NCBI RefSeq assembly: GCF_017104965.1
Contig: NZ_JAAGPR010000001.1
Span: 372,001 to 436,000 of the forward strand
Origin: Paraburkholderia sp. Ac-20340
GTDB taxonomy: Bacteria; Pseudomonadota; Gammaproteobacteria; Burkholderiales; Burkholderiaceae
Direction: 5' to 3'
Length of the DNA stretch: 64,000 bases
The position numbers and the translations under genes were made by a program. Below the pieces are notes generated by a model, which saw only the letters and a program-made list of their open reading frames with translations, made no database searches and was not told the origin of the DNA. Shown in pieces: positions 36,430 through 45,235 of this stretch. The stretch's first letter is position 1. Every line of letters begins with the position of its first letter.

Positions 36430-37203
36430 ATGAACGAGTTTTTTCAGGCGCTCGACGCTTCCGACAAGGTGAAGCAGATTGGTGTGCTCGCCACGGAGTC
36501 CGCCGCTGGCGACGAATTCGCGCCGCACACGCACGCCCAGGCGCAGATGATCCTGTCGATCGACGGCGTCATGATCGTGCGAACGGACGACGGCAGTTGG
36601 GTCGTGCCGCCCGGCCGCGCGGTCTGGCTGCCCGCGGGCACGCGCCACGGCATCCAGATGGCCGGCGATGTGCGCCTGCGCTCCCTTTTTGTCGCGCATG
36701 AAGTGCGTTCGAGCCTGCCGCGCGAGTGCCGGGTTATCGGTGTCAGCGGGTTGCTGCGCGAGCTGGTTCTCGCGACCAGCGGCCTGCCTGCCGACTACGA
36801 CCTGAACCATCGCACGGGCCGCGTGCTGGCCTTGATCCTCGACGAAATCGAGCTTGCTCCGTCGCTCGACCTGCATGTGCCGATGCCGCACCATCCCGAA
36901 CTGGCCGCGTTGTGCGCGCGGCTGATTCGCGAGCCGTCCGAGCCGGTGACGCTCGCTTCATGGGCCGTCGCCGCGAACATGAACGCGCGCACGCTCGCGC
37001 GCACCTTCAGGCGTGAAACCGGCATGACGCCGGGCGCGTGGTGGCGACATACGCGTCTGTTGCTGAGCTTGCCGCGTCTTGCAGCAGGCGTGTCGATTCT
37101 CGAACTGGCGCTGGAACACGGCTACGACAGCCCGAGTGCGTTCGCCGCCATGTTCCGCAAAGTGCTGGGCGTGCCGCCGAGTGAGTATTTGCGGCAAAAC
37201 TAG
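36430..37203 (+). CDS. AraC-family transcriptional regulator with cupin N-terminus
   Basis: 257 residues. N-terminal cupin-type sensory domain (HTHAQAQMILSIDGVMIVRT, VVPPGRAVWLPAGTRHGIQM) and C-terminal two-HTH AraC domain (LASWAVAANMNARTLARTFRRETG; ILELALEHGYDSPSAFAAMFRKVLG). ATG 36430 is chosen because the cupin domain then starts normally. It is divergent from efflux system 2 across a 94-bp gap, which suggests that it controls that pump. The end overlaps the convergent pirin gene by 4 bases. Confidence 0.92.
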   Translation: MNEFFQALDASDKVKQIGVLATESAAGDEFAPHTHAQAQMILSIDGVMIVRTDDGSWVVPPGRAVWLPAGTRHGIQMAGDVRLRSLFVAHEVRSSLPRECRVIGVSGLLRELVLATSGLPADYDLNHRTGRVLALILDEIELAPSLDLHVPMPHHPELAALCARLIREPSEPVTLASWAVAANMNARTLARTFRRETGMTPGAWWRHTRLLLSLPRLAAGVSILELALEHGYDSPSAFAAMFRKVLGVPPSEYLRQN

Positions 37204-37925
37204 TCGCGCTGGGTCGAGGGTTCCAGCAGTTCGACGATCACGACATCGGTATCGCCATGCGCGATCAGATCTAGCTGCGCCTCGTCCCTGATGGCGACGC
37301 CGTCGCGTGGCGCAAGCCGGACAGATCCCACGTCGAGAAGCCCGTGATCGGCGACCAGATACGCCGAGCCGCGCATCGGCAACATGTGCTTGATCGTCAT
37401 GCCTTCGCGCAGTGTGGCGACACGCACGCGTGCGTCGGCGTTAATCGGCAGGGCGCCCGCGCGCACGTCTTGCGGATCGCCGCTTGCCAGCGTCACGAAG
37501 CGGCCTTCGCGACATTCGCGCGAACACACGCGCGTTGCCCAGCGCGGCGTGCCGCCTGTCGTGCGCGGGCGCAGCCAGATCTGAAACACCCGCGCGGGCA
37601 CATCTTCCTCGTTGCGCTCGGCGTGATGAATCGTTGTGCCCGCACTCATCGCCTGGACGGAATCGGCGACCAGACGCGCGCGGTTGCCCGCGTCGTCCTC
37701 GTGCGTGATCGCGCCGGAGCGCACCCACGTGACGATCTCGACGTTGCGATGCGCATGCAGGCCGAAGCCCGAACGCGGCGCGAATGTGTCGTCGTTCCAG
37801 ACGACGAGCGGCCCGAGCGTCGTATGCTCCGCGCGCCCGGTCATGCCGACGCGAAAATGCAGCCGCGCGTCGAGCCAGTCGCTTCCGATGGCGCCGAGCG
37901 TAAGAAAAGGGCGATGTCCGATCAT
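37200..37925 (-). CDS. Pirin-family bicupin protein (YhhW/quercetinase-like)
   Basis: 241 residues. The N-terminal cupin carries the pirin metal motif GFGLHAHRNVEIVTWV (His pair) and later TTIHHAERNEE, followed by FQIWLRP, all typical of pirin-like proteins; the second cupin is degenerate. E. coli YhhW of this family shows quercetin 2,3-dioxygenase activity; the natural substrate is unknown. ATG 37925 has a CGGAG eight bases upstream. It is 60 bp downstream of the SDR gene on the same strand and may be cotranscribed with it, perhaps as part of the same LysR-controlled unit. Confidence 0.9.
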   Translation of the reverse strand: MIGHRPFLTLGAIGSDWLDARLHFRVGMTGRAEHTTLGPLVVWNDDTFAPRSGFGLHAHRNVEIVTWVRSGAITHEDDAGNRARLVADSVQAMSAGTTIHHAERNEEDVPARVFQIWLRPRTTGGTPRWATRVCSRECREGRFVTLASGDPQDVRAGALPINADARVRVATLREGMTIKHMLPMRGSAYLVADHGLLDVGSVRLAPRDGVAIRDEAQLDLIAHGDTDVVIVELLEPSTQRD

Positions 37926-37985
37926 GATGAAACTCCGTTCGGGCACACGGATGCTGAAGTTCGCAGCCGTGCGCCCATGCCACGT

Positions 37986-38750
37986 TCAGATCTGCTGCTG
38001 GCCGCCATCGACGAACAGTTCGATACCGTTCACGAAGCTCGCATCGTCCGAAGCGAGGAACAGCGCGGCGCTGGCGATTTCGTTCGGCTCGCCCAGACGG
38101 CCCATCGGGATCTGCGCGGCGAGGTAATCGGCGAGACCCTGGCGCTGGTCGGCGTCGTCACCGGCGAGGTCGAGCAAACCAGGCGTGCGGGTCGCGCCGG
38201 GGCTGATCGTGTTCACGCGGATCTGGCGGTCCTTGAGGTCGAGAATCCAGTTGCGGGCGAACGAGCGCACCGCAGCCTTCGACGCCGAGTACACGCTGAA
38301 CGCCGCCGTGCCCGCGCTGCCCGCCGTCGACCCCGTGAGGATCACCGATGCGCCTTTCGTCAGCAGCGGCAGCGCTTTTTGCACCGTGAACAGCACGCCC
38401 TTCACGTTGCGGTCGAAGGTGTCGTCGAAGTGTTCTTCGGTGATGTTGCCGAACGGCAGCATCGAACCGCCGCCTGCGTTGGCGAACAGCACGTCCAGGC
38501 GGCCCTGTTCTTCCTTGATCTGTGCGTACAGCGCGTCGAGTTCGTCGAGCTTCGTGGAATCGACGCGCACGCCGGTCGCCTGGCCGCCTGCTTCGCGGAT
38601 GCTCTTCACGGCGGCATCGAGTTCGGCCTGACGACGGCCGGTGAGGTAGACGTGCGCGCCTTCGTCGGCGAAACGCTGGGCGGTAGCCAGGCCGATGCCG
38701 CTGGTTGCGCCGGTAACGAGTGCGATCTTGTTGTCGAGTTTGCGTGCCAT
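37986..38750 (-). CDS. Short-chain dehydrogenase/reductase
   Basis: 254 residues, classical SDR. NAD(P)-binding TGATSGIG at residues 13-20, ANAGG, catalytic Ser in TGSTAGSAG and YSASKAA with the Tyr-x3-Lys pair, followed by NTISPGATRTPG. Arg in TGRR after strand 2 hints at NADP(H). ATG 38750 has SD aaaggag 8 bases upstream. Divergent from the LysR gene; its promoter region carries an approximately 80-bp element also found before the alpha/beta hydrolase gene. The substrate is unknown; the partner genes (hydrolase, SnoaL-like, pirin) suggest breakdown or detoxification of a small ester or carbonyl compound. Confidence 0.93.
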   Translation of the reverse strand: MARKLDNKIALVTGATSGIGLATAQRFADEGAHVYLTGRRQAELDAAVKSIREAGGQATGVRVDSTKLDELDALYAQIKEEQGRLDVLFANAGGGSMLPFGNITEEHFDDTFDRNVKGVLFTVQKALPLLTKGASVILTGSTAGSAGTAAFSVYSASKAAVRSFARNWILDLKDRQIRVNTISPGATRTPGLLDLAGDDADQRQGLADYLAAQIPMGRLGEPNEIASAALFLASDDASFVNGIELFVDGGQQQI

Positions 38751-38805
38751 GGTGTTGCTCCTTTCGTTCGGTTCAGTGTTCAGGGGAAGGGTGTGTTCGG
38801 TGTTG

Positions 38806-38884
38806 CGTGCTGCGATGTGAGAAGAATATCGACGGCCCAGGCATTTCGAAATAGAATTGATTGCAATCCAACGTTGCATAAATG
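38806..38884 (-). promoter_or_regulatory. Promoter-operator copy 1, reading toward the SDR gene
   Basis: Read on the minus strand it contains catttatgcaacg, then 15 bases, ttctatttcg, 18 bases, tattct. The same blocks with identical spacing occur at 39838-39918 facing the hydrolase gene. It also contains the dyad tgcaa-N7-ttgca (plus-strand 38862-38878), fitting a LysR-type site, and lies between the SDR and LysR starts. The tattct block is a plausible -10 for SDR. Confidence 0.75.
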
Positions 38885-38899
38885 AAAAGATGAGGGCAA

Positions 38900-39820
38900 A
38901 TGGCGAAGCTGCCTGATTTCGAAGGACTGGCGATGTTCGCGAAGGTCGCCGAGGAGGGATCGTTCGCGGCGGCGGCGCGCGTGATGGGCGTGTCGGTGGC
39001 GACGGTCTCGCGCGGCGTGGCCCGGCTCGAGGACCGGCTGGGCGCGCGGCTTTTCAACCGCACGTCGCGCCAGCTCGCGCTGACCGAGTTCGGCCGCACG
39101 ATCTGCGAGAAGGCCGGCGAGATTTATCGCCAGGCGGAGGAGGCGGAAAGCGCGGCGCGCGAGATGTCGGTGCAGCCGCGCGGGCTGGTGCGCCTGGCGG
39201 TGCCGATGTCGTTCGGGCTGCGCTGGGTCGCGCCGCTGCTGCCGGGCTTCTTTCGCGCGTATCCGGAGGTGTCGATCGACCTGCATCTATCTGATGCGTC
39301 GGTCGATCTCGTTGCCGATGGCTTCGATGCCGCGCTGCGCATCGCCGCGTTGCCCGATTCGTCGCTGGTGGCGCGGCGGCTGTGCGCGGTGACGCAATAC
39401 GTGGTGGCGTCGCCTGAGTATCTGGCGCGCGAAGGGCGGCCCGCGCATCCGCGTGAACTGGTGGATCGGCCGTGCCTCTCGTACGCGTATCGCGCGCGTA
39501 GCGATGTCTGGCGTTTCACGAACGAGGCAGGCGAAGAAGAACCGGTGATGCCGACCGGCCCGCTGCGCGTGACGAATTCCGATGCGCTGTTGCCCACGCT
39601 GCTCGATGGTCTCGCGATTGCGGAACTACCCGAATTCATCGCCGGAGAATATCTGGCCGATGGCCGGCTCGAAGCGATCCTCACCGACTGGTCGCTGACG
39701 AAGGGCGGTTTGTACTTCGTCACGCCATCGGCGCGGGCGCGGCCCGCGAAGGTGTCGGCGCTGTCCGATTACTTCGCCGAGCATCTTTCCGATCCCACCT
39801 GGCGTTGGCCTAAAGCGTAA
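38900..39820 (+). CDS. LysR-family transcriptional regulator of the SDR/hydrolase genes
   Basis: 306 residues. HTH in the first 60 residues (FEGLAMFAKVAEEGSFAAAARVMGVSVATVSRGVARLE, within 8-45), RLFNRTSRQLALTEFG, then the effector domain (LVRLAVPMSFGLRWVAPLLPGFF, VSIDLHLSDASVDLVADGFDAALRIA). It sits between SDR (divergent) and hydrolase (downstream, same strand), both of which have the shared 80-bp promoter element, so it very likely regulates both. ATG 38900 is the first Met and gives the normal length; its SD (gagg) is about 8 bases upstream. Confidence 0.93.
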   Translation: MAKLPDFEGLAMFAKVAEEGSFAAAARVMGVSVATVSRGVARLEDRLGARLFNRTSRQLALTEFGRTICEKAGEIYRQAEEAESAAREMSVQPRGLVRLAVPMSFGLRWVAPLLPGFFRAYPEVSIDLHLSDASVDLVADGFDAALRIAALPDSSLVARRLCAVTQYVVASPEYLAREGRPAHPRELVDRPCLSYAYRARSDVWRFTNEAGEEEPVMPTGPLRVTNSDALLPTLLDGLAIAELPEFIAGEYLADGRLEAILTDWSLTKGGLYFVTPSARARPAKVSALSDYFAEHLSDPTWRWPKA

Positions 39821-39837
39821 TGCGAGGCCTATCATTG

Positions 39838-39918
39838 CATTTATGCAACGATAGGTTTCAAACACTTCTATTTCGCAAATATCTCCCGATCCGTATTCTC
39901 CTTTCCATCGGCTGCACG
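39838..39918 (+). promoter_or_regulatory. Promoter-operator copy 2, reading toward the alpha/beta hydrolase gene
   Basis: Plus-strand copy of the element at 38806-38884: catttatgcaacg (39838-39850), 15 bases, ttctatttcg, 18 bases, tattct, then a partly matching tail (ccatcggctgcacg versus acatcgcagcacg). It also forms the near-perfect palindrome ttgcat-tt-atgcaa at 39836-39849. It begins 17 bases after the LysR stop and ends 45 bases before the hydrolase start. Confidence 0.75.
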
Positions 39919-39963
39919 ACATCAGGTCGCCAGCCACTCAACCACCCGGAAAGGAGAATCACG

Positions 39964-40965
39964 ATGACCACCCAAGCCACGCTGGCCACGCCCAACACCC
40001 CGAACACGCCCGATACCGCAACCGTCGCCTTCCTCGCTGCGCTCAACAGCGGCACCGGCCCGGCCATCGAAACGCTCACGCCCGCCGAAGCGCGCGAGGT
40101 GCTGGCAGGCGCGCAGCGCAGTGTGGAAGTGGACGTTTCGGGTATCGATGTCACGCGCCGTGTCATCGAGCAGGACGGCCTGAGCGTGCCGCTCGTCATC
40201 GTCAAGCCGCAGCAGGCGCAAGGCGTGTTGCCCGTGTTCATGTTCTTCCACGGCGGCGGCTGGATTCTCGGCGATTACCCGACGCACGAGCGCCTCGTGC
40301 GCGATCTCGTGGTGCAGTCGGGCGCGGCGGCCGTGTTCGTCGAATACACGCCTTCACCCGAAGCGCGCTATCCGGTTGCGATCAACCAGGCCTACGCCGC
40401 AACGAAGTGGGTCGCCGCGCAGGGCGAAGCCATCGGCGTCGATGGGGCGCGGCTGGCGGTGGTGGGCAACAGCGTGGGCGGCAATATGGCTGCGGTCGTC
40501 AGCCAGATGGCGAAGGATCGTCAAGGGCCGGCCATCCGCTTCCAGGGCCTCATGTGGCCGGTGACGGACCACGCATTCGATAACGCCTCCTACGACGCTT
40601 TCGAAAACGGCTACTTTCTGAGCCGCGACATGATGAAGTGGTTCTGGAACGCCTACATCGCCGACGCGAGCGACGCAGGCGAGCGTAACCAGCGTAACGA
40701 GCGCTACGCATCGCCGCTGCGCGCCACGCTCGACGAGTTGAAGGGCTTGCCGCCCGCGCTGATCCAGACGGCGCAGTTCGACGTGTTGCGCGACGAAGGC
40801 GAGGCCTATGGACATCGGCTCGATCAGGCGGGCAATGAAGTGACGACCACGCAGTACAAAGGCACGATCCACGATTTCGGCCTGCTCAACGTGCTCGCCG
40901 CCGATGCCCCGACACGCGCCGCCATGCAGCAGATGGCAACGGCATTGAAGACGCGTCTGCAATAA
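39964..40965 (+). CDS. Alpha/beta hydrolase, acetyl-esterase (Aes/HSL) type
   Basis: 333 residues of the hormone-sensitive-lipase family. Oxyanion-hole motif HGGGW after FMFF, catalytic Ser in GNSVGGN, Asp in FDVLRDEGEAY and His in TIHDFGLL. It hydrolyses short-chain carboxylic esters; soluble. ATG 39964 has SD aaaggag 8 bases upstream and follows the shared promoter element. The frame stays open 48 codons upstream through the promoter, which is not coding. The SnoaL-like gene follows 38 bp later and is probably cotranscribed. Confidence 0.93.
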   Translation: MTTQATLATPNTPNTPDTATVAFLAALNSGTGPAIETLTPAEAREVLAGAQRSVEVDVSGIDVTRRVIEQDGLSVPLVIVKPQQAQGVLPVFMFFHGGGWILGDYPTHERLVRDLVVQSGAAAVFVEYTPSPEARYPVAINQAYAATKWVAAQGEAIGVDGARLAVVGNSVGGNMAAVVSQMAKDRQGPAIRFQGLMWPVTDHAFDNASYDAFENGYFLSRDMMKWFWNAYIADASDAGERNQRNERYASPLRATLDELKGLPPALIQTAQFDVLRDEGEAYGHRLDQAGNEVTTTQYKGTIHDFGLLNVLAADAPTRAAMQQMATALKTRLQ

Positions 40966-41003
40966 GAAGCGCCGCCATTAACGCCTTTTATATCGAGTCA
41001 ATC

Positions 41004-41408
41004 ATGAGTCATGCTAAACAACTGCTTGCCGCGTACGTCGAATCGATTCGCGACCCGCGTGCCGCCGCGTTCTTGTTCGCCGACGATGGCGTGCTGGAAT
41101 TGCCGTATCTGAAATCGCTCGGCATCGATGGGCGTGCGCAGGGGCCGAAAGCGATTGAAGGTTTTATCGCCTCGCTACTCGCCAAAGTGCCGGATTTCGC
41201 GTTTAAAAACGTGCGCTATCTGATTGAAACGCCGGAGCAGGTTTTCGCCGAATATGAAGTCGAAGCGCTCGTGCCGTCGACGGGGAAAATCTATCGGCAG
41301 ATGTACGCCGGGCGGCTGGTGGCGCGCGACGGCAAGATCGCGCTGTTGCGCGAGGCGCTGGATACGGTGGCGGCGGCCGACGCGTTTGCGATGACGCGCG
41401 CCGTTTGA
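41004..41408 (+). CDS. SnoaL/NTF2-like small protein
   Basis: 134 residues, alpha+beta cone fold of the NTF2/SnoaL superfamily (KQLLAAYVESIRDPRAAAFLFADDGVLELPY, IEGFIASLL, VFAEYEVEALVPSTGKIYRQMYAGRLVARDGKI). No signal peptide. Members include isomerases, cyclases and epoxide hydrolases, as well as proteins without known activity. It follows the hydrolase by 38 bp on the same strand and ends before the convergent pqiC gene with a hairpin between them. The catalytic function is not assignable; a role in the SDR/hydrolase pathway is a reasonable guess. Confidence 0.85.
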   Translation: MSHAKQLLAAYVESIRDPRAAAFLFADDGVLELPYLKSLGIDGRAQGPKAIEGFIASLLAKVPDFAFKNVRYLIETPEQVFAEYEVEALVPSTGKIYRQMYAGRLVARDGKIALLREALDTVAAADAFAMTRAV

Positions 41409-41413
41409 TGAAG

Positions 41414-41445
41414 CGAGCGCGCCGTCGATTCCGACGACGCGCTCG
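41414..41445. terminator. GC hairpin between convergent SnoaL-like and pqiC genes
   Basis: Fourteen-base arms cgagcgcgccgtcg / cgacgacgcgctcg with one C-A mismatch and an attc loop. There is no clear U run on either side, so intrinsic termination is uncertain, but its position after both stops (6 bp and 59 bp) suits a shared 3' end. Confidence 0.5.
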
Positions 41446-41503
41446 TGCGCGATTCACTGCTGCCGATACTCAAACGCTTGCATCGTTAGCCGCGCGGATA
41501 GGA

Positions 41504-42172
41504 CTAGACCGGACAGCGCAGCGATGCTCCTTTTGCCCGCCCGTCGCTAATTGCACGAATGCCGTGCGCAATGGATTGCGACAGCGCATCGACCGCATGA
41601 CGATGACCCGCCACGAGGGCGTCGTAACCGTTGCCCACGGGCTCGTCGATTACGCTGCGGCAGGTCATCACCGTTTGCGTATCGAGTGCGCGCACGCTCC
41701 ACACCGCGTCGAGCAGCGCATGCGAGCCGGGCCACGATTCGAAGCGCTGCACGTTCACGCTCACGCGATAGACCGGCACGTTAGCCGGATGCGGCGAGCC
41801 ATACACGTCGATGGTGTTCAACTGCCGCGTGAGATCGCCCGAGAGCGCGCGGCGGATTTCGTCGCCGGGCATCGACGCCCAGCGCTCCTGTTCCAGCACC
41901 TTCACCTGCGTGGCGTCGGTCTGCACGACAAGCTGCGTCTTCGCGACTTGCGGCGGTACATCGACCGGCGCAAGCTCGATGAGCCACGCCGGATTGCCCG
42001 CGCCAACCGGCGCGGCGGCCTGCGAAGTGCGTGCGCCGTCGCCGCTCGGGCTCAGCGTGTAAAAACGGCTGGCGGGCGAGGCGCAGCCCGCGAGCGTTGC
42101 CGCGAGGACGAACGCCGAGGCGAACGTCGCAAGCGCGGTAGGAAGCCGCGGGTTAAGCCGGCAAAACGTCAT
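41504..42172 (-). CDS. pqiC: PqiC, outer-membrane lipoprotein of the Pqi lipid-transport system
   Basis: 222 residues. Signal peptide ending in a lipobox (AATLAGC), then SPASRFYTLSP, the typical opening of PqiC/ABC-type transport auxiliary lipoproteins; later DVPPQVAKTQLVVQ and NVPVYRVSVNVQRFES match the family. PqiC sits in the inner leaflet of the outer membrane and joins the periplasm-spanning PqiB tube. Starts at ATG 42172, overlapping the PqiB stop by 4 bases. Last gene of pqiABC. Confidence 0.92.
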   Translation of the reverse strand: MTFCRLNPRLPTALATFASAFVLAATLAGCASPASRFYTLSPSGDGARTSQAAAPVGAGNPAWLIELAPVDVPPQVAKTQLVVQTDATQVKVLEQERWASMPGDEIRRALSGDLTRQLNTIDVYGSPHPANVPVYRVSVNVQRFESWPGSHALLDAVWSVRALDTQTVMTCRSVIDEPVGNGYDALVAGHRHAVDALSQSIAHGIRAISDGRAKGASLRCPV

Positions 42173-43806
42173 GGCGTGTCTCCTGATTTGCCGCGCAGCA
42201 GCGATTCGGGGTGGCGCTCCAGATAATCCGAGAGCGAGTTGAGCGATTGCAGCGTGCGCGTGAGTTCCTGCAGCGCCTGATGCACGTCCGACTGCAACGG
42301 CGAGTCCTGCTGCAACGTGGACTGAGCGGCGCTGAAGGTCTTTTGCGCTTCGTCGAGCGTGCCCTTCATCTGCGGCAGCAGTTCGTTGTTGACCTTGCCG
42401 AACAACTGGTTCGCGCTCTTGAGCGACTCGTTCAGGTTATTGCCGATCTTGTCGAACGGAATCTGATTGAGCTTCTTCGTGATGTCGGCGACCTGCTGTT
42501 GCAGTTCTTCCAGCGAGTTCGGCACCGTCGGCAGTTCCATCGGGTCGCTGTCGAGGTTGTACTTCGCAGGCGGCGAATTCGGGAACACATCGAGGGCGAT
42601 GTAAAGCTGGCCCGTCAGCAGGTTGCCGTTACGCAATTGTCCGCGCAGGCCCCGCTCGACGAGGCGCTGAATGAACTCGCGACCTTGCGGCGATCCTGGC
42701 TGTGGCGTGGCGCCGCCGCGGTTCTTGCGCACGAGACGCAGCGGGTACAGATCCATCGTCACCGGCATGGTGAAATTGCGCTGCTTCGGATCGTATTCGA
42801 TGCCGATATCTGTCACCTGGCCGAGCGCGATGCCGCGGAAATCCACCGTCGCGCCCACGGAAAGGCCGCGCAGCGACTGGTTGAAGTACATCACCACACG
42901 TGACGGCGTGCCGTCGGGCTCACGCATGGCTTCGCTTTCGTCCGAGGCGAGCGTGAAGGTGGCGTTGTCGGGCGCCTGCGGGCCCATCGCGCGGCCAGTC
43001 GGCGCCTGAAACGCCAGACCGCCCGCCACGACAGTCGCGAGCGACTGCGTGTTGACCTTGAAACCGCTGGCGTCGAGCTTCACGTCCACGCCACTCGCGT
43101 GCCACCAGCGCGTATTCGTGCCCACGTACTGATCGTAGGGCGCGCGCACGAACACCTGCACGCTCACGCCTGCGCCATCCTTGTCGAGCGCATAGCCGGT
43201 GACCTGGCCGACCTGAATGCGCCGATAGAAAATCGGCGTGCCGATATCGAGCGAACCCAGATCCGCGCTATGCAGCGAGTAGCGATGACCTTTCTCGTCG
43301 ATGGTCACGGCGGGCGGCGTTTCCAGTCCGGTGAAATCGCTGGCGGTTTCGTCGGAACGGCCGGCATCTGCGCCAATGTACGAACCGGAAAGCAGCGTGC
43401 CCAGGCCCGATACGCCGCCCGCCCCCACGCGCGGACGCACCACCCAGAAGCGGCTGTCCTTGCGCGCGAAGTTCTCGGCGTCCTTGGTGAGTTCGACCGT
43501 CACCAGCACGTGCGAGAGGTTGGGCGAGAGCTTGATGGCGCGCACCGAGCCAATCTCGACTTCCTTGTATTTGACCTTCGTCTTGCCAGGTTCGAGCCCT
43601 TCGGCGGACAGGAACGTGATCGTGAGCGTCGGCCCGCGCATGGCGACGGACTTCACCACCAGCGCAATGCCGATCAGCGCCGCGATGAGCGGCACGATCC
43701 AGACGAGCGAGGGCAGCCAGCGTCTGGGCTGGACGATCTCGGGCTCGCTTGCGCCCGGAACGTGGTCGTCGCCGGAAGGCGTGTGGGTTCCTTTCGGACT
43801 AGTCAT
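42169..43806 (-). CDS. pqiB: PqiB, MCE-domain periplasm-spanning protein
   Basis: 545 residues. Single N-terminal helix (about 30-52) anchoring the protein in the inner membrane, then three MCE domains starting near residues 58, 175 and 303 (TLTITFLSAEGLEPGKTKVKY; GSLDIGTPIFYRRIQVGQV; GLSVGATVDFRGIALGQV), and a long C-terminal helical region (about 440-530) forming the needle-like tube. PqiB hexamers are a conduit for phospholipids or other lipids between membranes. Overlaps pqiA by 8 bases and pqiC by 4, so translation is coupled. Pqi genes respond to paraquat and other envelope stress in E. coli. Confidence 0.95.
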   Translation of the reverse strand: MTSPKGTHTPSGDDHVPGASEPEIVQPRRWLPSLVWIVPLIAALIGIALVVKSVAMRGPTLTITFLSAEGLEPGKTKVKYKEVEIGSVRAIKLSPNLSHVLVTVELTKDAENFARKDSRFWVVRPRVGAGGVSGLGTLLSGSYIGADAGRSDETASDFTGLETPPAVTIDEKGHRYSLHSADLGSLDIGTPIFYRRIQVGQVTGYALDKDGAGVSVQVFVRAPYDQYVGTNTRWWHASGVDVKLDASGFKVNTQSLATVVAGGLAFQAPTGRAMGPQAPDNATFTLASDESEAMREPDGTPSRVVMYFNQSLRGLSVGATVDFRGIALGQVTDIGIEYDPKQRNFTMPVTMDLYPLRLVRKNRGGATPQPGSPQGREFIQRLVERGLRGQLRNGNLLTGQLYIALDVFPNSPPAKYNLDSDPMELPTVPNSLEELQQQVADITKKLNQIPFDKIGNNLNESLKSANQLFGKVNNELLPQMKGTLDEAQKTFSAAQSTLQQDSPLQSDVHQALQELTRTLQSLNSLSDYLERHPESLLRGKSGDTP

Positions 43807-45196
43807 GCGGATGTTCCATGGTGTATTGCGAGGGTTCTTCAGCGACCGGCGCGGCGCGGGAAACCGGGTCCCAGATGAGTCGCGGGTCGAACTGCATCGA
43901 CGCCAGCATCGTCAGAATGACGACCGCACCGAAGGCGATGGCGCCCGGGCCCGCGGTGACCGTGCCGAACGTGCCGAAGCGCACCAGCGCAACGGTGAGT
44001 GCGATGACGAAGATATCGAGCATCGACCAGCGGCCGATGACTTCGACAACGCGGTAAAGCGTCGTGCGTTCCGCGGTGCGCCATCTGGAGCGCCGCTGCG
44101 AGGTCAAGGCGAGGAGCGCGAGCGCAGAGATCTTGAGCATCGGCACCATGATGCTGGCGATGAAAACGATGCTCGCGATCAGCCATTCGCCGGTCAGCCA
44201 GAAGTGGACGATGCCGCTCAGGATGGTGTCGCCGCGATCATGTGCGAGCGTCGCCGTGTTCATGATCGGCAGGACGTTCGCAGGAATGTAGAGAATCGCC
44301 GCGGCGCTCAGGAACGCCCAGGTGCGCCGCAGAGAGTCAGGCCGACGCAGGTGCATCGGCGCATGGCAGCGCGTGCAGCGCGGCTTGTGCTGCTTGTGCG
44401 ACTTGCGCGGCGTGCGCGCGAGAAGCTGCCGCGACTCCAGCTGACCGCAGACATGGCAGCAGGCCAGACCGGCGTCTTTGGCGGTGACGTGGCCCGCGAC
44501 GCCATCGGCACCCTCGGCGCTGGAGTCGCGCGTAGAGCGCAACTTCGGCGCGTAATGGCCCGGGTCGTTATCGCCGCCGATTAGTGGTGCGCGCAACGAA
44601 TCCGCTATTTCCCAGAGCCTGCGAAAATCGAACATCGCCACGACGGTCAGCATCAAGGTCAGCGCCGCGAAAGCGAACAGCGCGGTCTGCGGCATCACGC
44701 GCGAGATGCTCACCAGTTTGACGATGGCGACCAGAATGCCCACCATGAAAACTTCGAGCATGCCCCACGGCCGCACGAACCCGATCACGTGCATCACGTG
44801 GCGAAAGCCGGGCGGAACGATGCCTCGCCGGATCGGCAGCAGCAGATAGAGCAGCGCCACGATCTCGACGAGCGGAAACAACACCGTCGCGCAGAACACC
44901 AGCGAGGCGACGGCGTACATGCCCTGGCTCCACAAGACCGCGAGCGCGCCGATCAGGCTCGATTCCGAGGTAATCCCGTTAGCGTCCAGCTCGATGATGG
45001 GAAACGCCTGCGCGATGATGAAGGTGACGAGCGCGGCGACGGTGATGGCGCACAGGCTGTCGAGTTGCGCGGCGCTTTCCCGGTAGAGCGTCGAGCCGCA
45101 CCGCGAACAGCACGCGGTCTGGCCTCCGGGCAGGAGGCGAGGCCTGCGGAAAAGGGCGTCACAGTGGCGGCACGCTACGAGTGTGGGGTATGGCAT
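43799..45196 (-). CDS. pqiA: PqiA, inner-membrane partner of PqiB
   Basis: 465 residues. Two repeats of a zinc-ribbon plus PqiA membrane domain: CRHC near residue 9 with CSRC about 24 residues later, and CHVC with CTRC near the middle, each followed by four membrane helices (for example ITVAALVTFIIAQAFPIIEL). Each half has the PqiA signature around helix loops (SLVFCATVLFPLVEI). ATG 45196 is chosen; an in-frame TTG three codons earlier (45205) is possible. First gene of pqiABC and 40 bp after the third NodT gene on the same strand, so readthrough from the efflux operon is possible. Confidence 0.93.
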   Translation of the reverse strand: MPYPTLVACRHCDALFRRPRLLPGGQTACCSRCGSTLYRESAAQLDSLCAITVAALVTFIIAQAFPIIELDANGITSESSLIGALAVLWSQGMYAVASLVFCATVLFPLVEIVALLYLLLPIRRGIVPPGFRHVMHVIGFVRPWGMLEVFMVGILVAIVKLVSISRVMPQTALFAFAALTLMLTVVAMFDFRRLWEIADSLRAPLIGGDNDPGHYAPKLRSTRDSSAEGADGVAGHVTAKDAGLACCHVCGQLESRQLLARTPRKSHKQHKPRCTRCHAPMHLRRPDSLRRTWAFLSAAAILYIPANVLPIMNTATLAHDRGDTILSGIVHFWLTGEWLIASIVFIASIMVPMLKISALALLALTSQRRSRWRTAERTTLYRVVEVIGRWSMLDIFVIALTVALVRFGTFGTVTAGPGAIAFGAVVILTMLASMQFDPRLIWDPVSRAAPVAEEPSQYTMEHPHD

Positions 45197-45235
45197 CAAA
45201 GACAACGAAGGGCAAAATTCAACAACGGTCGGCGA

